DNA from: Paramacrobiotus metropolitanus
Taxonomy: Eukaryota > Tardigrada > Eutardigrada > Parachela > Macrobiotidae
DNA: 64,000 bases
NCBI RefSeq assembly: GCF_019649055.1
Contig: NW_026570342.1
Location: 186,001 to 250,000, forward strand
Direction: 5' to 3'
Shown: in pieces, positions 41,760-55,152 of the stretch
Position numbering within the stretch: the first letter of the stretch is position 1
Layout: every line of letters begins with the position of its first letter
Notes under the pieces: model-generated
What the model saw: the letters and a program-made list of their open reading frames with translations, nothing else
The model's database searches: none
Told to the model about the DNA's origin: nothing
Translations under genes and position numbers: made by a program

Positions 41760-44250
41760 CAAGAACAATAAAAATGAGCACCAAAACCAGTAAATTTTCC
41801 GTGATAAATACGTCTGATTGTTCTGTACAAACTTCGTTGTAAAGAGATATTTACAGCTTGTTTACTTCTGGACGATAAACAGGCCTGATCTGCAATAGTC
41901 TGTAGACCGCACATAATTCGATGGAGCGAAATAATACCATTACAATGTGAAACGCCTGTTGCATGATTTCCGGTCAGGAGAAGTACCTCAGCGCTGCGTT
42001 GCGCAAGTAAATAATGCTGAAATAATAGAAAATCCCATAAAGATACAAATATGTATGAAGTAAAGAATATGCCCATTTTGTTACACTTTGCAGTTATGCA
42101 CAATGAGAAAACCGAAAACAGTGGGCAGCAAGTAGCGCCATGGCAGCAGTACTGATCCAGTAGGTTCGTAAATGTAATTTTCCGCTGTTTCTGAGTGCAA
42201 TGTCCATTTCTTAACAGTTTCTTTACTATTTTGACGACCACACAGAAGCGCGTAGCCAACAGCTACCGCGTTTCGTTGGACAAAATTATCACGAACCAGA
42301 ACAACGGTGTGGCCGACGGACAACTGAAAGGACTGTGCATGCCAGCTGGAGGACCGCCAAGAGCAAAGCCAAAATCACCGCGCCGTCAAATGATAATTCC
42401 TGTTTGACAATTTTTTTGACATTCTTCTCTCTGGTTACGGCCGCAGTGAAGCCGTTTCGTGTATGGGAAATGGTTCTTTTTACTTGTAAGGCGAATTGTC
42501 CTTTTTTTCCACGCGTGCTCACTGTCGACAGAATGCGATTATACGTCTGATTAATTTTTATCCCAATTGATTCTGATTGTTCGCGGCTGGGTTTGTAACG
42601 GGAGATTTGATCGTGTCGCAGCAACAGTAGTAATTCCTGATTTGGCGACGCAATGAGTTAATGGAATTTTTATGAAATTTTCTGTGTGGTATGTACCGAA
42701 ATTGAAATTTTTTCGACCCGACAGTAGGGGTGTTTCTTTAGGATGTTGTATTGTGGTGAGCGGGATGACTCAGGTGAGCACAGCAACACATTGGAAATCG
42801 CAATGCTTGGTCTGCTCAAAAGTCAGTTAAGCTTTGATTTGAATTTTTTTGCAAACTTGGTAAATTTTGAAAAATTATTCGCTGAATTAAGTACTTATCA
42901 ACAATATTATTAGGTTCGATTCAGTTTTTTTAGTCTTGTAGACTATGATGTTGTCACAGGAATACTACAGTTTTCAAAAACGCTTACGCTCACGCTTTTT
43001 GTACGGAACTATTACCGTATTAGAATCCGATCATCTTTGCAAAATCTGATGCCTATCCTCGTTGTTTTACGGCACGGAACAAGGCATAATATTATGTAAC
43101 ATACAGTATCCGAAGCCGGTCTGTTCGTCGAAGTGGTGTCGTAGTGCAAGGGCGTAATGGTATTTTACCAAATTGTCGGCATTTCGCTATTTCTCAGTTA
43201 AACGCACTGTATTAATTTGGTTGCTTGGATAAAACTTTAAAGTAACAATTTTTTAAAACCAATAATTTTATTAAAATTCGTACCCGGTTTAAAACACGAC
43301 GTTGCGCGTAAATTTGCTTACTTTGCCAATGAGGTCACTCAATCAAATGAAATAAATAAAATAACATTTTATCTGTCATAAGACTCATAACACAACTTCA
43401 GATAAGGTTGAGTAAATGTTAGTTTGTCGTAGTAAAGCAGCATCGTAAGTTTAAATCGGTTCTGTCGTATCGGCTCAGTTCGGAAGCTTTTAGCCTAATA
43501 TTTAAATTTGGTGGCACACTGCAAATTACGTTGGAATTTTTTCTCGACGTGTGCGCTTAGCCGATTAAAATTTAATTGCAAATGGCATTTCATTTGATGA
43601 TAATCGATAACACGACGGTATGCACTGGTCAGTGCTTGTTTGCACAACATAAAATGGATGATGCAGCCGTTGAGCTGTTGCCATTTCGAGGGGATAAAGT
43701 AACCTTTCTGCAGTAATTAATTTATTACGGTGAACGCTTTCACTTACTTCCACTTCTTTGTACTTTATTGCAGAGCCTTTTAACTTCCAAAAACGAACCG
43801 AGAAAAGGCTGTTCGTGTACTGAAAAGAATTGTAACCTAACCGTACTTATAACCTAACCGTCCTTACAACACGATTTTTTTCTTGCGTCTGTTTTATTGA
43901 AAGTCTGAATAATAAAAGTCGCACCCTCTTCCTGTTTTCAGTTGATTTTTTTCGACTGCATACACACTGCTAACAAACTGCCATAATGACACAGAACGTC
44001 AAATAATTAGTGAGGTAAGTTCTGAAAGGTCGGTAGAATGCTTGCCACGGCTGCCACACCGCTGAAAAATAAGGAGGAGAAAACACCAATGAAACAATTT
44101 TTTGTTACCGGCAAGAGTAACATAACATAACGTTGAGGGTAACATTTCGGGTTTAGCAGCGGAGAACAGCGCTTGTCGAATGACGATTAACGATTTCAAC
44201 GTTTTTTCTTCTCCTACATTCCGTTATTAGTTTTATGGCACACAAACTTA
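41760..44250. repeat. Duplication unit C (degenerate copy)
   Basis: Collinear, diverged copy of unit A/B sequence: 41790-42240 matches 7300-7740, 42410-42620 matches 2440-2690, 42640-43290 matches 9455-10100, and 43980-44200 matches 4480-4690 and 13500-13720. It stops before the peptide gene. No intact gene lies in it. Confidence 0.6.
42238..42395 (+). pseudogene. Decayed copy of the last exon of the first gene (unit C)
   Basis: Clear DNA-level likeness to 2244-2429 and 7741-7898 (GTAGCCAACAGCTACCGCGT, AACGGTGTGGCC, basic tail). Deletions break the frame. Confidence 0.6.
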
Positions 44251-45362
44251 AATACACCAGTACAGTAAATAAATTCTTCTCTGCAAGACCGTGTAATTTT
44301 TATACCGCCACAACCGACATCTCACAATATGCACCGAAACAGGAAATCCCGAAAACCGACATATAGGGATACAAGCAAACATTCTTCGCGATTTAGATAC
44401 AATACACAATTTTTTCCGTTGATACAGTATGTGTGATTAGTTTGTTTCCATCTTTTTCGATGGCAAAACTGCCACCTGAGATGCTACTGGCTCAAACTCA
44501 AAACATAATAATTAGACGCGAGGGATATTTAAAAAGTACAGCGGTAAATAAGCATAATATATAATATTAAACACCCGGGCGCAGCCAGCCGCGGTTTACA
44601 GTATATGCGGTAAGTTGAAGATGTTTGTCTGCGCACACACAGTCCCTGATACCCGTAATTATTTACAAGCAGCGATACTGCAATTAATCATCACACCGTG
44701 CGTTCCAAAAATATGCAGTGCCACATAAGCAGCTGCAGAAATCGCAATGAAAACAGGACGTTCTTGATGTTATCAACTGGTACGGTGTGCTAGCCGGCTA
44801 CATGCGCGGCTCACACACCCAGAAAAACTGGTATAGTTGTCGTATACAGAATGATACAAAGTTGTCGTACATACTCCGATACTCGTAAGTACTTCATAGT
44901 ATCATACCAGCAACCGGCAACCAGCAACCAGCAACACGCTCTTCAGCTTTAACCTGGTACGAGAGTTTTGCTTTTCTTTTGCTGCTGTGTCATTGACAAG
45001 TTCAAACATAACTGACTGCGCATACCCGGCGCACCAATTGTTTTCGTTTTTTTATCGTAGTAAAAATCCACCAATCCCCTTGATTGCGGCTAGTATCAGG
45101 AAGAAAATTTGGACAGCAGGGATCGGTTAGCAGGAGCTTTCTCTGACCAGATCTGCAGAAACGGTCCGTTCTCGGTTTATCAATTATCAGCACTTGAATT
45201 AATTCTTATTACTTCTACCATTTTTATTTTCCAACGACTTACGAATTTTCGTGTTCAAAATTTCCTACAAGGCTGCAGCTGCGACAGTAAAATTTATTTC
45301 ACAGGCACTTCCATTCTTGTCTATATTAATTTTATGTTTTATAAGCAGGCGCAGGCAGGATC
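44251..45362. other. Upstream region of membrane protein gene 1
   Basis: No gene. It contains a short CAACCAGCAACC-type repeat near 44910-44937 and presumably the promoter and 5' UTR of the next gene. Confidence 0.4.
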
Positions 45363-48300
45363 ATGAATACCGAGAATTTTGAACTAAAACCACCAGCTGA
45401 GAATGCAACGGTTATCACCATCGTACCGGTGGAGAATGCTCAAGGCCTTGTGCCATCGACTAGTGCAGGCGAAGCGGAAACTAGCTACTCTACAGACTCT
45501 GAATCTGATAATGAAAGCCATGGATTATTAGCAGAACATTCTGGTTTGGAAGGTGTAGTAGTACATTCACCGGGTTCTCAAGATTCTCCTGAGACTGAGG
45601 GACAAACTTTGCGGCGCAGACATAGACCAGCAGAAAGCGATCGTAGCGATCGTAGCGATTCGTCTTTCCAAGTGACTGTGATGAAAACTTCGGCTGCAGA
45701 ATTCATTGTGTCATGCGATCTGTTGGAAGAAAACCATTTCTGTGACGATTTGGACGAAACTGCGTTGGCATTAGTAAAGAGATCTGCTCTTGTGCTTGTG
45801 GAGATAATATGCACTAATGCTTTACGCCTATGGTACTATATAAACATATTTATCAGGAATGCGAAGATTGCTTGCATTGCCCTAATCGAACGTCTGCTTC
45901 GACTGACCATACATGATCTTTTTCGATATACTACTGAGTTTGTTTTGGACGCGTATGATCAAATCGGGCACTATTTCCTGGGGTTTCCGGATCCCTATTT
46001 TGCCAGTACGCCATTTCGGCAATGGTTTCGTTTAATCGTCGGGTTTGGAACCTTTACATTTACCCTGCCAATATTGGATGTGGGTTCCGATATTCTGTTC
46101 ATTCGGAATCTTTGGTCGGATACAAATTGCTACATGAATCCGCAACTGTTGATGTTGATCACACTAGTGCCTTTTTTTCCGCTTATATTCTCCTTTGTAA
46201 CGGAAATTTTCAGTGTGCATGTGGACTGGGCGGAAGCTTCTGCCGAGAACTGGCGGCTCGCTCAAGGACAGCTTATCAAGTTGCCGGACCCGCACCTTCT
46301 TTCAAAACGAATTGTTAACGATGGCTCATGGAGCGGTTTACTCCAGGAAAGCCAAAGCGAGACGTTTAAAAACCGGGTTAAAGAGAATGTATTTCCTTTC
46401 GAATTTTTTGTTCGGTAAGTCAGCTGTCTCAGCTTGTCTGCAACAAGCTTAAGAATGGCCATGAAGTAAGTGCCTTTTAATAATGGCAAAACCGTACGGC
46501 ACTGGAAGATTCGATTTCGGAGGAAGCTTCCAATTCGAAAATACAGTAGTCGGCAAGACATCCCGAACGGAGAGTCAGGAGACAATTCGTCGCGAGGTGG
46601 TTTCGACGGCGGGACAATTCATCGCGAGACTGTTTTTCGAATACACACCCTAACCATCCGACAAAATAACATTATTGATAGAAAAACACAAGAACACAAG
46701 AAAATTTAAGAAACATAAGTAAAATAGAAGAAAATCACAGAACCAAAAATGCCCTTGAAAAAAATAATAAGACATAAGAAACCTAAGAACGGAATTGAGA
46801 AAACGTGAAAATTAAGCGTATAAATTTCCTTTGCGGTGATTTGTCTGCGACCAGAGGTTCTGCGTCAAAATGTCGCAAGGGCAAGATGTGTCAAAGTAAC
46901 ATGTCATAAACCTAAATAATAATCCCAGCGTCTGTATAGTAGTATATCCCGCGTCGAATTTGAGTTTTGTGAAATGTTACCCACCCGTGACCCAAATGTC
47001 TGGCTGCGTATGCGAAGTGCGGCTTGTGGTTCCGCTACCCGCTTTTCAACATGCTACAGTCATGTATTCCACTGGACCACTTGTATGCTGCTTGTCTGGT
47101 TAAGAACATTTACATTCTTACGAAACGAAGATTACGACTACGTAATATGGCTTAAATACGGCAAGGCATTACTACATGGATTTTTGGTACTCGTCTAATT
47201 TGTACTCGGTGAGATTGTTCCATTAATTTTAACGTTATCTAACTGCCTCCAGCGGGCCAACTAGCACACTCCCGCATTAGACTTTAAAGCTGCAGCTGTG
47301 CAGAATCTCGGCATGTTGATGACTAATTTAAGATCTGTTTTGGTGGTTTCTGCTTAGCTGCTGGTTGTTTTTCCAAACGTGGAGAAATGGTGCCCATAAT
47401 GGAAAGGATTCCCGATACAAAGAGGAAAACGATCTGGAATTTCATGATATGCACCTTCAAGGGGCTCAGCTAAAAGAGATCAGATACGAATCCAGTATCC
47501 AGTTAATCATACTGTTGATTTTAATGGGGACCGGTACCCAGCCATTTTCCTATACAGGTTGCGCTTCCGTTGTCATGTCATTGTTGTCCGTTGCGAAATA
47601 TTTCCCTTCTTCGGCGCAATTGCCCGAACGCTTCGCATTTAGCAGGAGTTTACTTATGGAGCGGGACTGCATTGGCTTTATGGAGGCCAATCAGCTGCTT
47701 CCGCCCAGTTTGGTCCTGTTATATGGAACCCTTAGCAACTTCCTTTATATCGTGTGCCGCTATCACGTAATAATTTCTTTGGCAGTTTATAACTGGCAGG
47801 CCGGACTCATGCTCATTGCTCTGCAGACTGTCATCGTAACTGCGTCCCTGATACTGTCCTACCTTCTACTGCCTTCTGATTCGTTCAGAATGCGCCGAAT
47901 TAAGGGCAGCTGGATTGCAAAATACAAACAAAGATATCCGTGGCGTAGAAAGATCGGCAACGTCGTCGCATTTGTTGGGTGTTCGCTCAATATTTTATTT
48001 TATTTCCTTATTGCACCGGTTACCACAACCGTGACAATGTGGGGCTGCGTGCTGGGAACTGCACTGCAAGCAGTCGCTTTAGTGGCGTATTTTTTTGTGG
48101 TGCATTTTGAGTGGCGAAACAACATTTACTGCCGCGAAGAAGTTCCCCGTATTGGACAGTTTCTGCAGTCAGCTCCGGTTTTTCATAGACTGCTTATTAC
48201 TAATATTCTTCTATCCTGTGTATTACTGCCAAGCTGCACATATGCGCTGAATGTGGCTGCGCGCAACGCGGAGAACTGGTGGATCCTCCATAGGCAAACT

Positions 48301-51300
48301 TGCACGCAGTGCAAAGGTAAGAAATTACGGAACGCAGCATGCAAACGGAATTTGTGCTTAAATGTGCAGATATTTCTGCACGTTATTACAACAAGACACT
48401 CAGACCTCTCAAAGAGGGTTGCTGTTAAATGGCCCTCGTAGCTAAACAGACTGTTCTGTGCTAGTGGTGTTGCACAGTTTAAGGAAAGGTCAATCAAACG
48501 ATCACAACGCACGAAAGTAGGACTCACAATAACAACTCACAATAGGACTCACAATCACAATCACAACTTATTTATTGTTAAGAGGTGATACTCCTTTAAT
48601 TATCATTAAAAATTTAACAGTTTACCGCATCAACTCAAACGCATTGCATCAGTGTGGTAAGCCACACTGATCAAAACAACACATGTAACGCTGTACGCTT
48701 CTGTATCTATCGTATGTACCTTGTTTTAAACCGTGTAACTGTATATTTTGCCGCATTATCGTTGACAGTTAGTTATTTGGCTAACTTGGCTCCTGTGCAG
48801 AAATTTAAGTCCTACAGTACAGTAAAACCCCTCGTTACGTACACCCTTATATAGGGGGCAAAACTAAGCATCTTCCACCGTTTCCGGCTACTACTGATTT
48901 TAGCCGGCTGGTGGTTTACGTTGTGGATTGACAGTGTATTATGTAAAGCGCCGCTATTAAGAAATTCAGGTGTGGACGGTACATGTGGTATTCACCGCAT
49001 CGTATTAATTTATGTACAGCAAATGCATGTACAACATAATAAACATAAAATTTCAACATTAAATTATCAAACGCACGATTAACTCAACAACATCATAACG
49101 GCGAAAATAAACAACACAACTCTGACATCCGGGCAAAGCATAGCTCTACCAAATTAAATTCTGTGAGTTAGAGCTTCGAAACAAGCTTGATCACAATGTA
49201 GCTTAATTACAATTAATAAAACAAAATCTTTGGCCAGATCTCCAACACATAGAACCATAAAATCTCTGATAAACCTCTGTCACGGGTTTTTAAAATATCT
49301 GCCTTTTGTGCTGATTCTGGCACCGCGGTTTTTAATAACTGCTTCGATGCGTCCTGGAAGACTGCCGTAAAGTTTCTCGAAACTGATCTTGTCCGTCACG
49401 TACTGCCAGGACTCCAACACGTACTTGCGCAGCTCATCTGCTGTTCTTGGGGAATAGCGTTTGTTCATGTATTCTTTCATAATACTCCACACATTTTCTA
49501 ATGGGTTAAGATCGGGAGATTTAGGGGGCCATATGGGAACTCGAACTTCTTCTCTTTTCAAGAAGTCCATTGTGTACTGCGCAGTGTGTGAGCTTGCTCC
49601 ATCCTGCATGAACGTGACTGGGCCGTCTTCGCGCATTTCCTCCAGCACAGGAAAGAGCTCTTTACGCAGCATTTCGACATACTTTTCCTTGATAAATCGT
49701 CCACGGACTTTGAATAAATTCATCGGCCCAAGTCGCGAGATGCATCCCCAAAACACGAGGCCTATCTTTCTGTTGCTTCCAACAGGCATCTGCAGATCGT
49801 ACTGGTATTCTGATTCGCCTTTCCGACGCCGCATCTAGAGATACCCAGGTTTGTCAGTACGTTCATGTTTGGTAGTGTTCATTTCGGTTCTGCTCTTTTG
49901 TTTCTGAAATACCAGTTTCTGACTGTAAGATAATTTATAGTTTTACCTGAACTTTATTCCCCACTAAGCGAAAACTAGACTCGTCCGAAAAGAGCCAGTA
50001 GTGAAAGTGCTTAGGATCTTTCCCCACTGCGACTCGCAGCCTGTGACAGTACTCCAGGCGCTTATTTTTGCTTCCGGAGACAACTTGTCCTGTACACGGG
50101 ATGTCTTTTGAAAACCCGCAGCACGTATTCGTTTGCTGATCGTCTGTTTGCAGATGAAAACGGGCTGTGGACCTTCCCGTAGGATTTTCTGGATATCAGT
50201 ATGGGTAATGGTTCGGTTCCTGCTCACCAGATCAATAATTTTTCGAACATGTGCAACAGATGTCTTTCGGTTTTTGAAGGCTTGTTAGGTGCTGATGGCT
50301 TTCTGTTACCGTCGGGAAGGAAATGTGTCAGCACGTAATGAACTCATTTTTTCACATGCCCGAATTCATCCCCGATATCGGAATATTGCTTTCCAATACT
50401 TTTCAGATAAAATACTCGCTGTACGATATATTTGTCGAACGGGAGCATACATATTACTGAAGGCATTGAAGCGAAATAATTATTATAACAGAATGATGTT
50501 GAGATTATCGAAATCAATAACACGCTCAACAACAGACAGAAGGCAGACAGATAAAAAAATACAAGAAACAGCCTCGGCTTCGCCTCCGCGTTTCTTGTGG
50601 TCCTTGGCCATGCTATTTGAATTTGAATGAATTTTTATTAGTATAACATCTATATTTCACCGAAACATTATCGGTACATGCAATAGGGCAAACAAGAATA
50701 TACTATGAAAATCAGTGCATGATTCTCTCAACCTTGAAAGCATTTTCCTTGGCTGTACATACAGATAATTTCACGGTACCCCCTACCCGAAAAGAAAGCC
50801 GAAATATCAGTCTATAAGGTATGAAATTCGAAACAGTGATAGTGCACTGGATCACTAGTTCAGTGACTCGTCACTTAACTGGCTCTTTTCACTGGAAAGT
50901 GGTGTGTGCCCGGTGGTGTATGTCCGGTCAGTAGTGGTCGCTCGAGTACTTGTTTATCTAACCGGTTACGTTCGCCGGACAGTAGTGGTCGCTCGGGTGC
51001 CTAACGGACTCTGTGCAATCGACAGCAGCATGGTAGCTCAGTCACTGGTTAACCTAACGGGCTTCCTGCACCGAATAGCAGTGGTAGTTCGGTCACTCAT
51101 GAACACTGTACAATAATGACAGCTTGGTCACTCGTTCACCTACCTACCGGCTCTCTGCACCGGAGAGAGTGGTAACTCGGTCACTCGTTCCCAAACGGGC
51201 TTTGTACACTGGCCAGTAGTGACAGCTCGGTCACCCACTCACCTCCCGGGCTCTGTGCACGGACAGTAGTGGTAGTTCAGCCACTCGTTCTCTAACGAGC

Positions 51301-54300
51301 TTTCTGCGCCGGATAGGAGTTAAAGCTCGGTCACTCGTATTACCTAACGGGCTTTCTGCGCCGGACAGTAGTGACAGCTTGGTCAACCGCTCACATAGCA
51401 ATCCATAGTGGTAGTTCGGTCACCCACTGGGTTAGTTGGCTATTTTAACTATGCAGAATATAGTGGTATTTTGGTCACTCGCTGAACTAACGGGTTTGTG
51501 CACTGAACAGTGGCATTAGTTCGGTATATCACTGATTGAACAGACTAGCGGCGTCTGAGAAAGCGGCGTCCGAGAAAGAATCAGCGGCATGGTTGCACGC
51601 GTTACCGGCTGCAAGCTTGGGAACGGTGGTGAATGACGAACATGTTAGAATTGCCGTGGGATTACGATTTGGTTCGCCAATAGTGGCACCGCATGAATGC
51701 GCGGGATGCGGCTTCCAGGTAACTTCAGATGGCCACCACGGATTGTCCTGCCTGTGTAGCAAAGGTAGATGGAGCCAGCATTTGGAACTGAACAGTATAC
51801 TGAAAAGGGGATGCGTAGCAGCGGGCATACCTTGCGAGTTGGAACCGAAAGGAATATTCAGAGAAAACGGAAAACGTCCAGACGGATTGACATTGGTGCC
51901 AGTGCGAGATGGAAAGCAGCTTGTATGGGACGCCACTTTTGCGGACACGTCAGCACAGTCGTACGTTAAACGGTCAGCAAGGGCAACGAGCGCAGCGGCA
52001 CACCAAGCAGAATGCCGGAAGCGATACAACTATCGACAGCTGGGCGAAGAATACTGGTTCTATCCTTTTGCCGTGAAAACCCTGGGAGTGTTCGGCGAAG
52101 GAGCCAGAGAAATGGTCAGTTTCCTTGGATGGAAAACGAAGTAGAGGTCCGGGGAATGCAGATCCACGGCTTTTTTAAAGCAGCGTAATAGCCTCGCAAT
52201 TATTAAAGGCAATGCGGCTGCCGTTTTAGGAACTTTACCGGACAAGAATAAACTGATGGATAATACTGATTTCGTTTGTTTTTTTAACAGTGCATTTTTG
52301 GCCGTAGTGATAGGAATAACGACTGTTATGTCGCGATAAGAACATCAATAAAGATTCATACTCGATTGAACAGACAATCCAAGTAGTGATAGTGTAGCGA
52401 TATCTGCTTGGCCGGCACTTGTTTAGAAATTGTCCTCGATGACAACGTGGAGGGGAGTCGTTCTTGTCGTAATAACGGTCTGCTAATTACTTAAATCCAT
52501 TCTGATATTTTAATTAGTGGAAAATACTTTCATTTTTTAACTATAATTTTTTGTTTACGCTCAATAACACGCTCAACAATAGACAGAAGGCAGACAGATA
52601 TAAAAATATAGATGTAATATAACTTAAAACTCAATCCTTTTTTGAAAGTAGAACGAATAATTTACGTATGACCTTACATAAACAGCAACTTGCCTGTTTT
52701 TCATTGCCGTTTACCTGATACATTCAATCTTAACAACGGCGCTTTACATAAAGCACTGCCAAGCCACAACGTAAAGTGTAAGCCACCAGCCGGCTGACAT
52801 CAGTAGTAGCCGGAAACGGTGGAAGAGGCCTAGTTTTGCCACCTATACAACATTCACCTCTTTATTATATACATGCGGCTGAGAACCAGACTGTTCGGTG
52901 GATTATAACACTTAGGGGCGGTTCTCTACATAACATTCACCCCTCTATAAGTACAACACACACCTTTCGTGGAACCGTGGACAATATACAACATACAGTC
53001 AACCCCTGCGTTACATACAGCTGGCTGAATAAGCGCAGAAGGGTCTCAATGAAAGTTCCGGTTTCTGTTTCAGATCTGTCCACAGTGTCCAGTACCAGAT
53101 CTAACAGTGAAAACAGCAAAAAAGGCACTGAAAATTAATAGTTACCGGTTTATTCTCTAGCGTTAACTGCCAGTAATACGTTAGATTTTTGAAAAGGTAT
53201 TGAAAACAGAAGCGCTGCGGAGTCATTTTTTGGAGGAATAACATGAATTTATAAACAAAACATCAGCGGCACCGTGCTTAGATGCTATCGACCAATATGT
53301 GGCCAGCCCCCTGGAGATAATGACCACCCCCAAGGGCAGTGCCCCTGTGTAACAAACACCTCTTTACAACATTCAGAGAGCTAAGAACGGAGGGTGTAGC
53401 GGAATTTTACTGTATATTGCGTCACTAAATCAGACTTAAATGGGGCAAAACCAAAGGAATAAAGATCTTGATTTAAGTTTATGGCTTTCTATTCACATAC
53501 AGTTTGTATAGCTTTCGCTGATGCGGGTATCCTGAGAACCTCTCAGTTATGAGAATTCTGTGACCTCGTGCAAGCTAAACCTCTAGCTAAACCTCCGGCT
53601 GTCGCAGACATTATATTCCAAACACACGAATGTCATAATGCCACAGTACTTCGAATCCGCTCGTAAACCGATAACTTTTACTTCACGGTTCAGCAAGCGA
53701 TCACTCGTGTTACGTTTATAAGATCGACAGTGCAGAATATGTTACTTGGTCAAACAGGTGCATAGTGAGCCAAATAACTAGAGTAGTTCACATTTGTTTT
53801 AGTCAGCACCCTCTTGTTAAGTTTTTCCTGATCGTTGCGGACGTAAAGTTTATAAAGCAAACAGAACAGCCAAGGGGTTACCCGCAATTTCGTCGACAAA
53901 AATTCGTCGACCGTCACTTCGTCGAACAGGCACAATGTCGACCCGTCACGACGTCGAACCAACGTTCAACTAAACCATCTCAGTTTTCTGAGGTTTTAGG
54001 TTTTTTTAGGTCCCTTAGGTTTTTTAAGGTTCTTAGCATTCTTGGGTTTCTTAGGGTTTCTTAGGTTTTCTGGTCGTCGCCCTCGTGACGGTAGACACTG
54101 TGTCGGTCGACGTAGTGTTAGTCGACGAAATGTCGGTGAGCCCAGTCAAGGTTGTTCAGTTATTCACAGTCAATAATATCACTATGCAGTCAGTGCAGTC
54201 AGTAATTATATAAGTTTCCTGTCTGTAGTCAAGTGGCGGCAGTGCGCCGAAAGCTGTAAGTTTTGATAAAGGTTTTGATTAAACATGTTCATTGTCTTTG

Positions 54301-55152
54301 TGTTCTTGTTCTACTTACCGGTTAGTATTACTTACCGGTTAGTATACAATTAACATGAGGTTAATATTTCTTGTAGGTTTTAAAGATCGGTTTTGCTCGC
54401 ACCAACCATGCTGGCTTTGCGATTGGATTTGGTCTAACGAGAACGATAATCTAGAAAATTTCCAGATTATCAAACCGGTCCCGTTTCTATTAAATTACAA
54501 GGCCCCCAGCGCAACTTCCATAATAATACTGCAGGTTTTAGCTCTAACTGACGATGTAGAACGTGGCCGAAAGGGGGACATGCTGCTCTGCCACGACCAC
54601 TACTCGCAACTTGTTATGATCAGACTTTGGTATCAAAATGCAGAAAGAGTGGCCCAGGATCGTATAGATTTGGATCGCGATCGCGTTTTATGGGATATTT
54701 CTGGTGACCGTTCCCTCCAGCTTTTTTTGATTCGTGTCCGTACTTGGGGACGCCAGTGCACAACCGATCTGCTGGAACATCTGTACACACCTGAAGGTGT
54801 ACCATTGCAGTTATGGTTTAAAGCCAGATTGTATGACCAAATGAACGAGAGTGAGTGGATAAAAGAACGAGATTGTCTGGATATTTACTGGTTAAAGGCC
54901 AAGGAAATTCGACAGAACCATAGGTCATGCGGCCGTGAATGCGCACTCCGTCAAAGGTTTCTGGCGGGACGTTTGACCATTAACTTGGAGCCTTCAAAAT
55001 CCATTACGAGCAACCTGCAGGATAAAGTTTTTACACTTTACAACAATTGCTCTTACTGTCGGAATTTCGCCAAATATTTCTTTCTCATAGACGAAAAAAG
55101 GGATGGATTTGGAAAATGTTGGTCTGCACGCCCTTGTCCTGGGATCGAATGA
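45363..55152 (+). CDS. Multi-pass membrane protein 1 (possibly XK-related), 3 exons
   Basis: Exons 45363-46414, 47358-48316 and 54377-55152 join at phase 2 and phase 1 and give 928 codons. The N-terminus is an acidic, Ser-rich cytosolic tail. Exon 1 then carries two or three membrane segments (WFRLIVGFGTFTFTLPILDV; LLMLITLVPFFPLIFSFV). Exon 2 has about five more, with SSIQLIILLILMGTG in a position like the E-x-P-Q-L segment of XK-related scramblases. Exon 3 is a soluble domain with cysteine pairs. The paralog at 58496 has the same intron positions and phases, which confirms exons 1-2. Exon 3 lies behind a 6-kb intron full of transposons; phase and splice sites fit, but an earlier stop at 48441 by read-through is possible. 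XK relation is a weak guess. Confidence 0.6.
49280..50227 (-). pseudogene. Tc1-like DD34E transposase relic
   Basis: The main frame (49834-49280) holds the last two catalytic residues: the Asp in FMQDGASSHTA and the Glu in PPKSPDLNPLENVW, 34 residues apart, so DD34E. The first catalytic Asp (FSDESSFRLVGNKVQV) lies near 49970 in another frame. The helix-turn-helix half (50227-49964) begins ITHTDIQKILREG. Frameshifts and stops make it inactive. Its own inverted ends were not found. Confidence 0.85.
50850..51530. repeat. Minisatellite of about 60-bp units
   Basis: Ten or so imperfect copies built on CCGGACAGTAGTGGTAGCTC, GGTCACTCGTTCACCTAACG and GGCTCTGTGCA. The copies drift in order and length. 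It directly precedes a reverse transcriptase relic, as 5' UTR repeats do in some non-LTR elements. Confidence 0.7.
51536..52144 (+). pseudogene. C-terminal fragment of the same reverse transcriptase family
   Basis: An open frame carries ALPAASLGTVVNDEHVRIAV, then a Cys/His block (CAGCGFQVTSDGHHGLSC), then GKRPDGLTLVPVRDGKQLVW. These blocks match, in order, the frame at 40980-41310. Only the nuclease-like C-terminal part is present, so it is a 5'-truncated insertion. It has no internal stop and is better preserved than the copy at 40150. Confidence 0.7.
53888..54142. mobile_element. Foldback-like element with GTCGAC and CTTAGG iterons
   Basis: The left arm has TTCGTCGAC motifs, the right arm has GTCGACGAA, and the centre is a run of CTTAGGTTT repeats. 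The arms are roughly inverted. No target duplication identified. It sits just upstream of the third exon of membrane protein gene 1. Confidence 0.5.

Larger units (their letters stand above)
50515..52608. repeat. 47-bp direct repeats flanking minisatellite and RT relic
   Basis: CAATAACACGCTCAACAACA and about 27 more bases occur at 50515-50561 and again, nearly identical, at 52562-52608. The block between them holds the minisatellite and the 51536-52144 frame. Long direct flanks could be a target duplication from target-primed insertion. Confidence 0.55.
48820..53412. mobile_element. Pogo/Tigger-like element, TA target site, with nested relics
   Basis: The left end CAGTAAAACCCC and right end GGAATTTTACTG are inverted and flanked by TA. 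Subterminal blocks of over 100 bp (48850-48957 and 52740-52835) are inverted copies with motifs such as TTTCCGGCTACTACTGAT and GTAAAGCGCCG. No pogo transposase is visible. It lies in the third-exon intron of membrane protein gene 1 and contains a Tc1 relic, a minisatellite and a reverse transcriptase relic. Confidence 0.65.
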
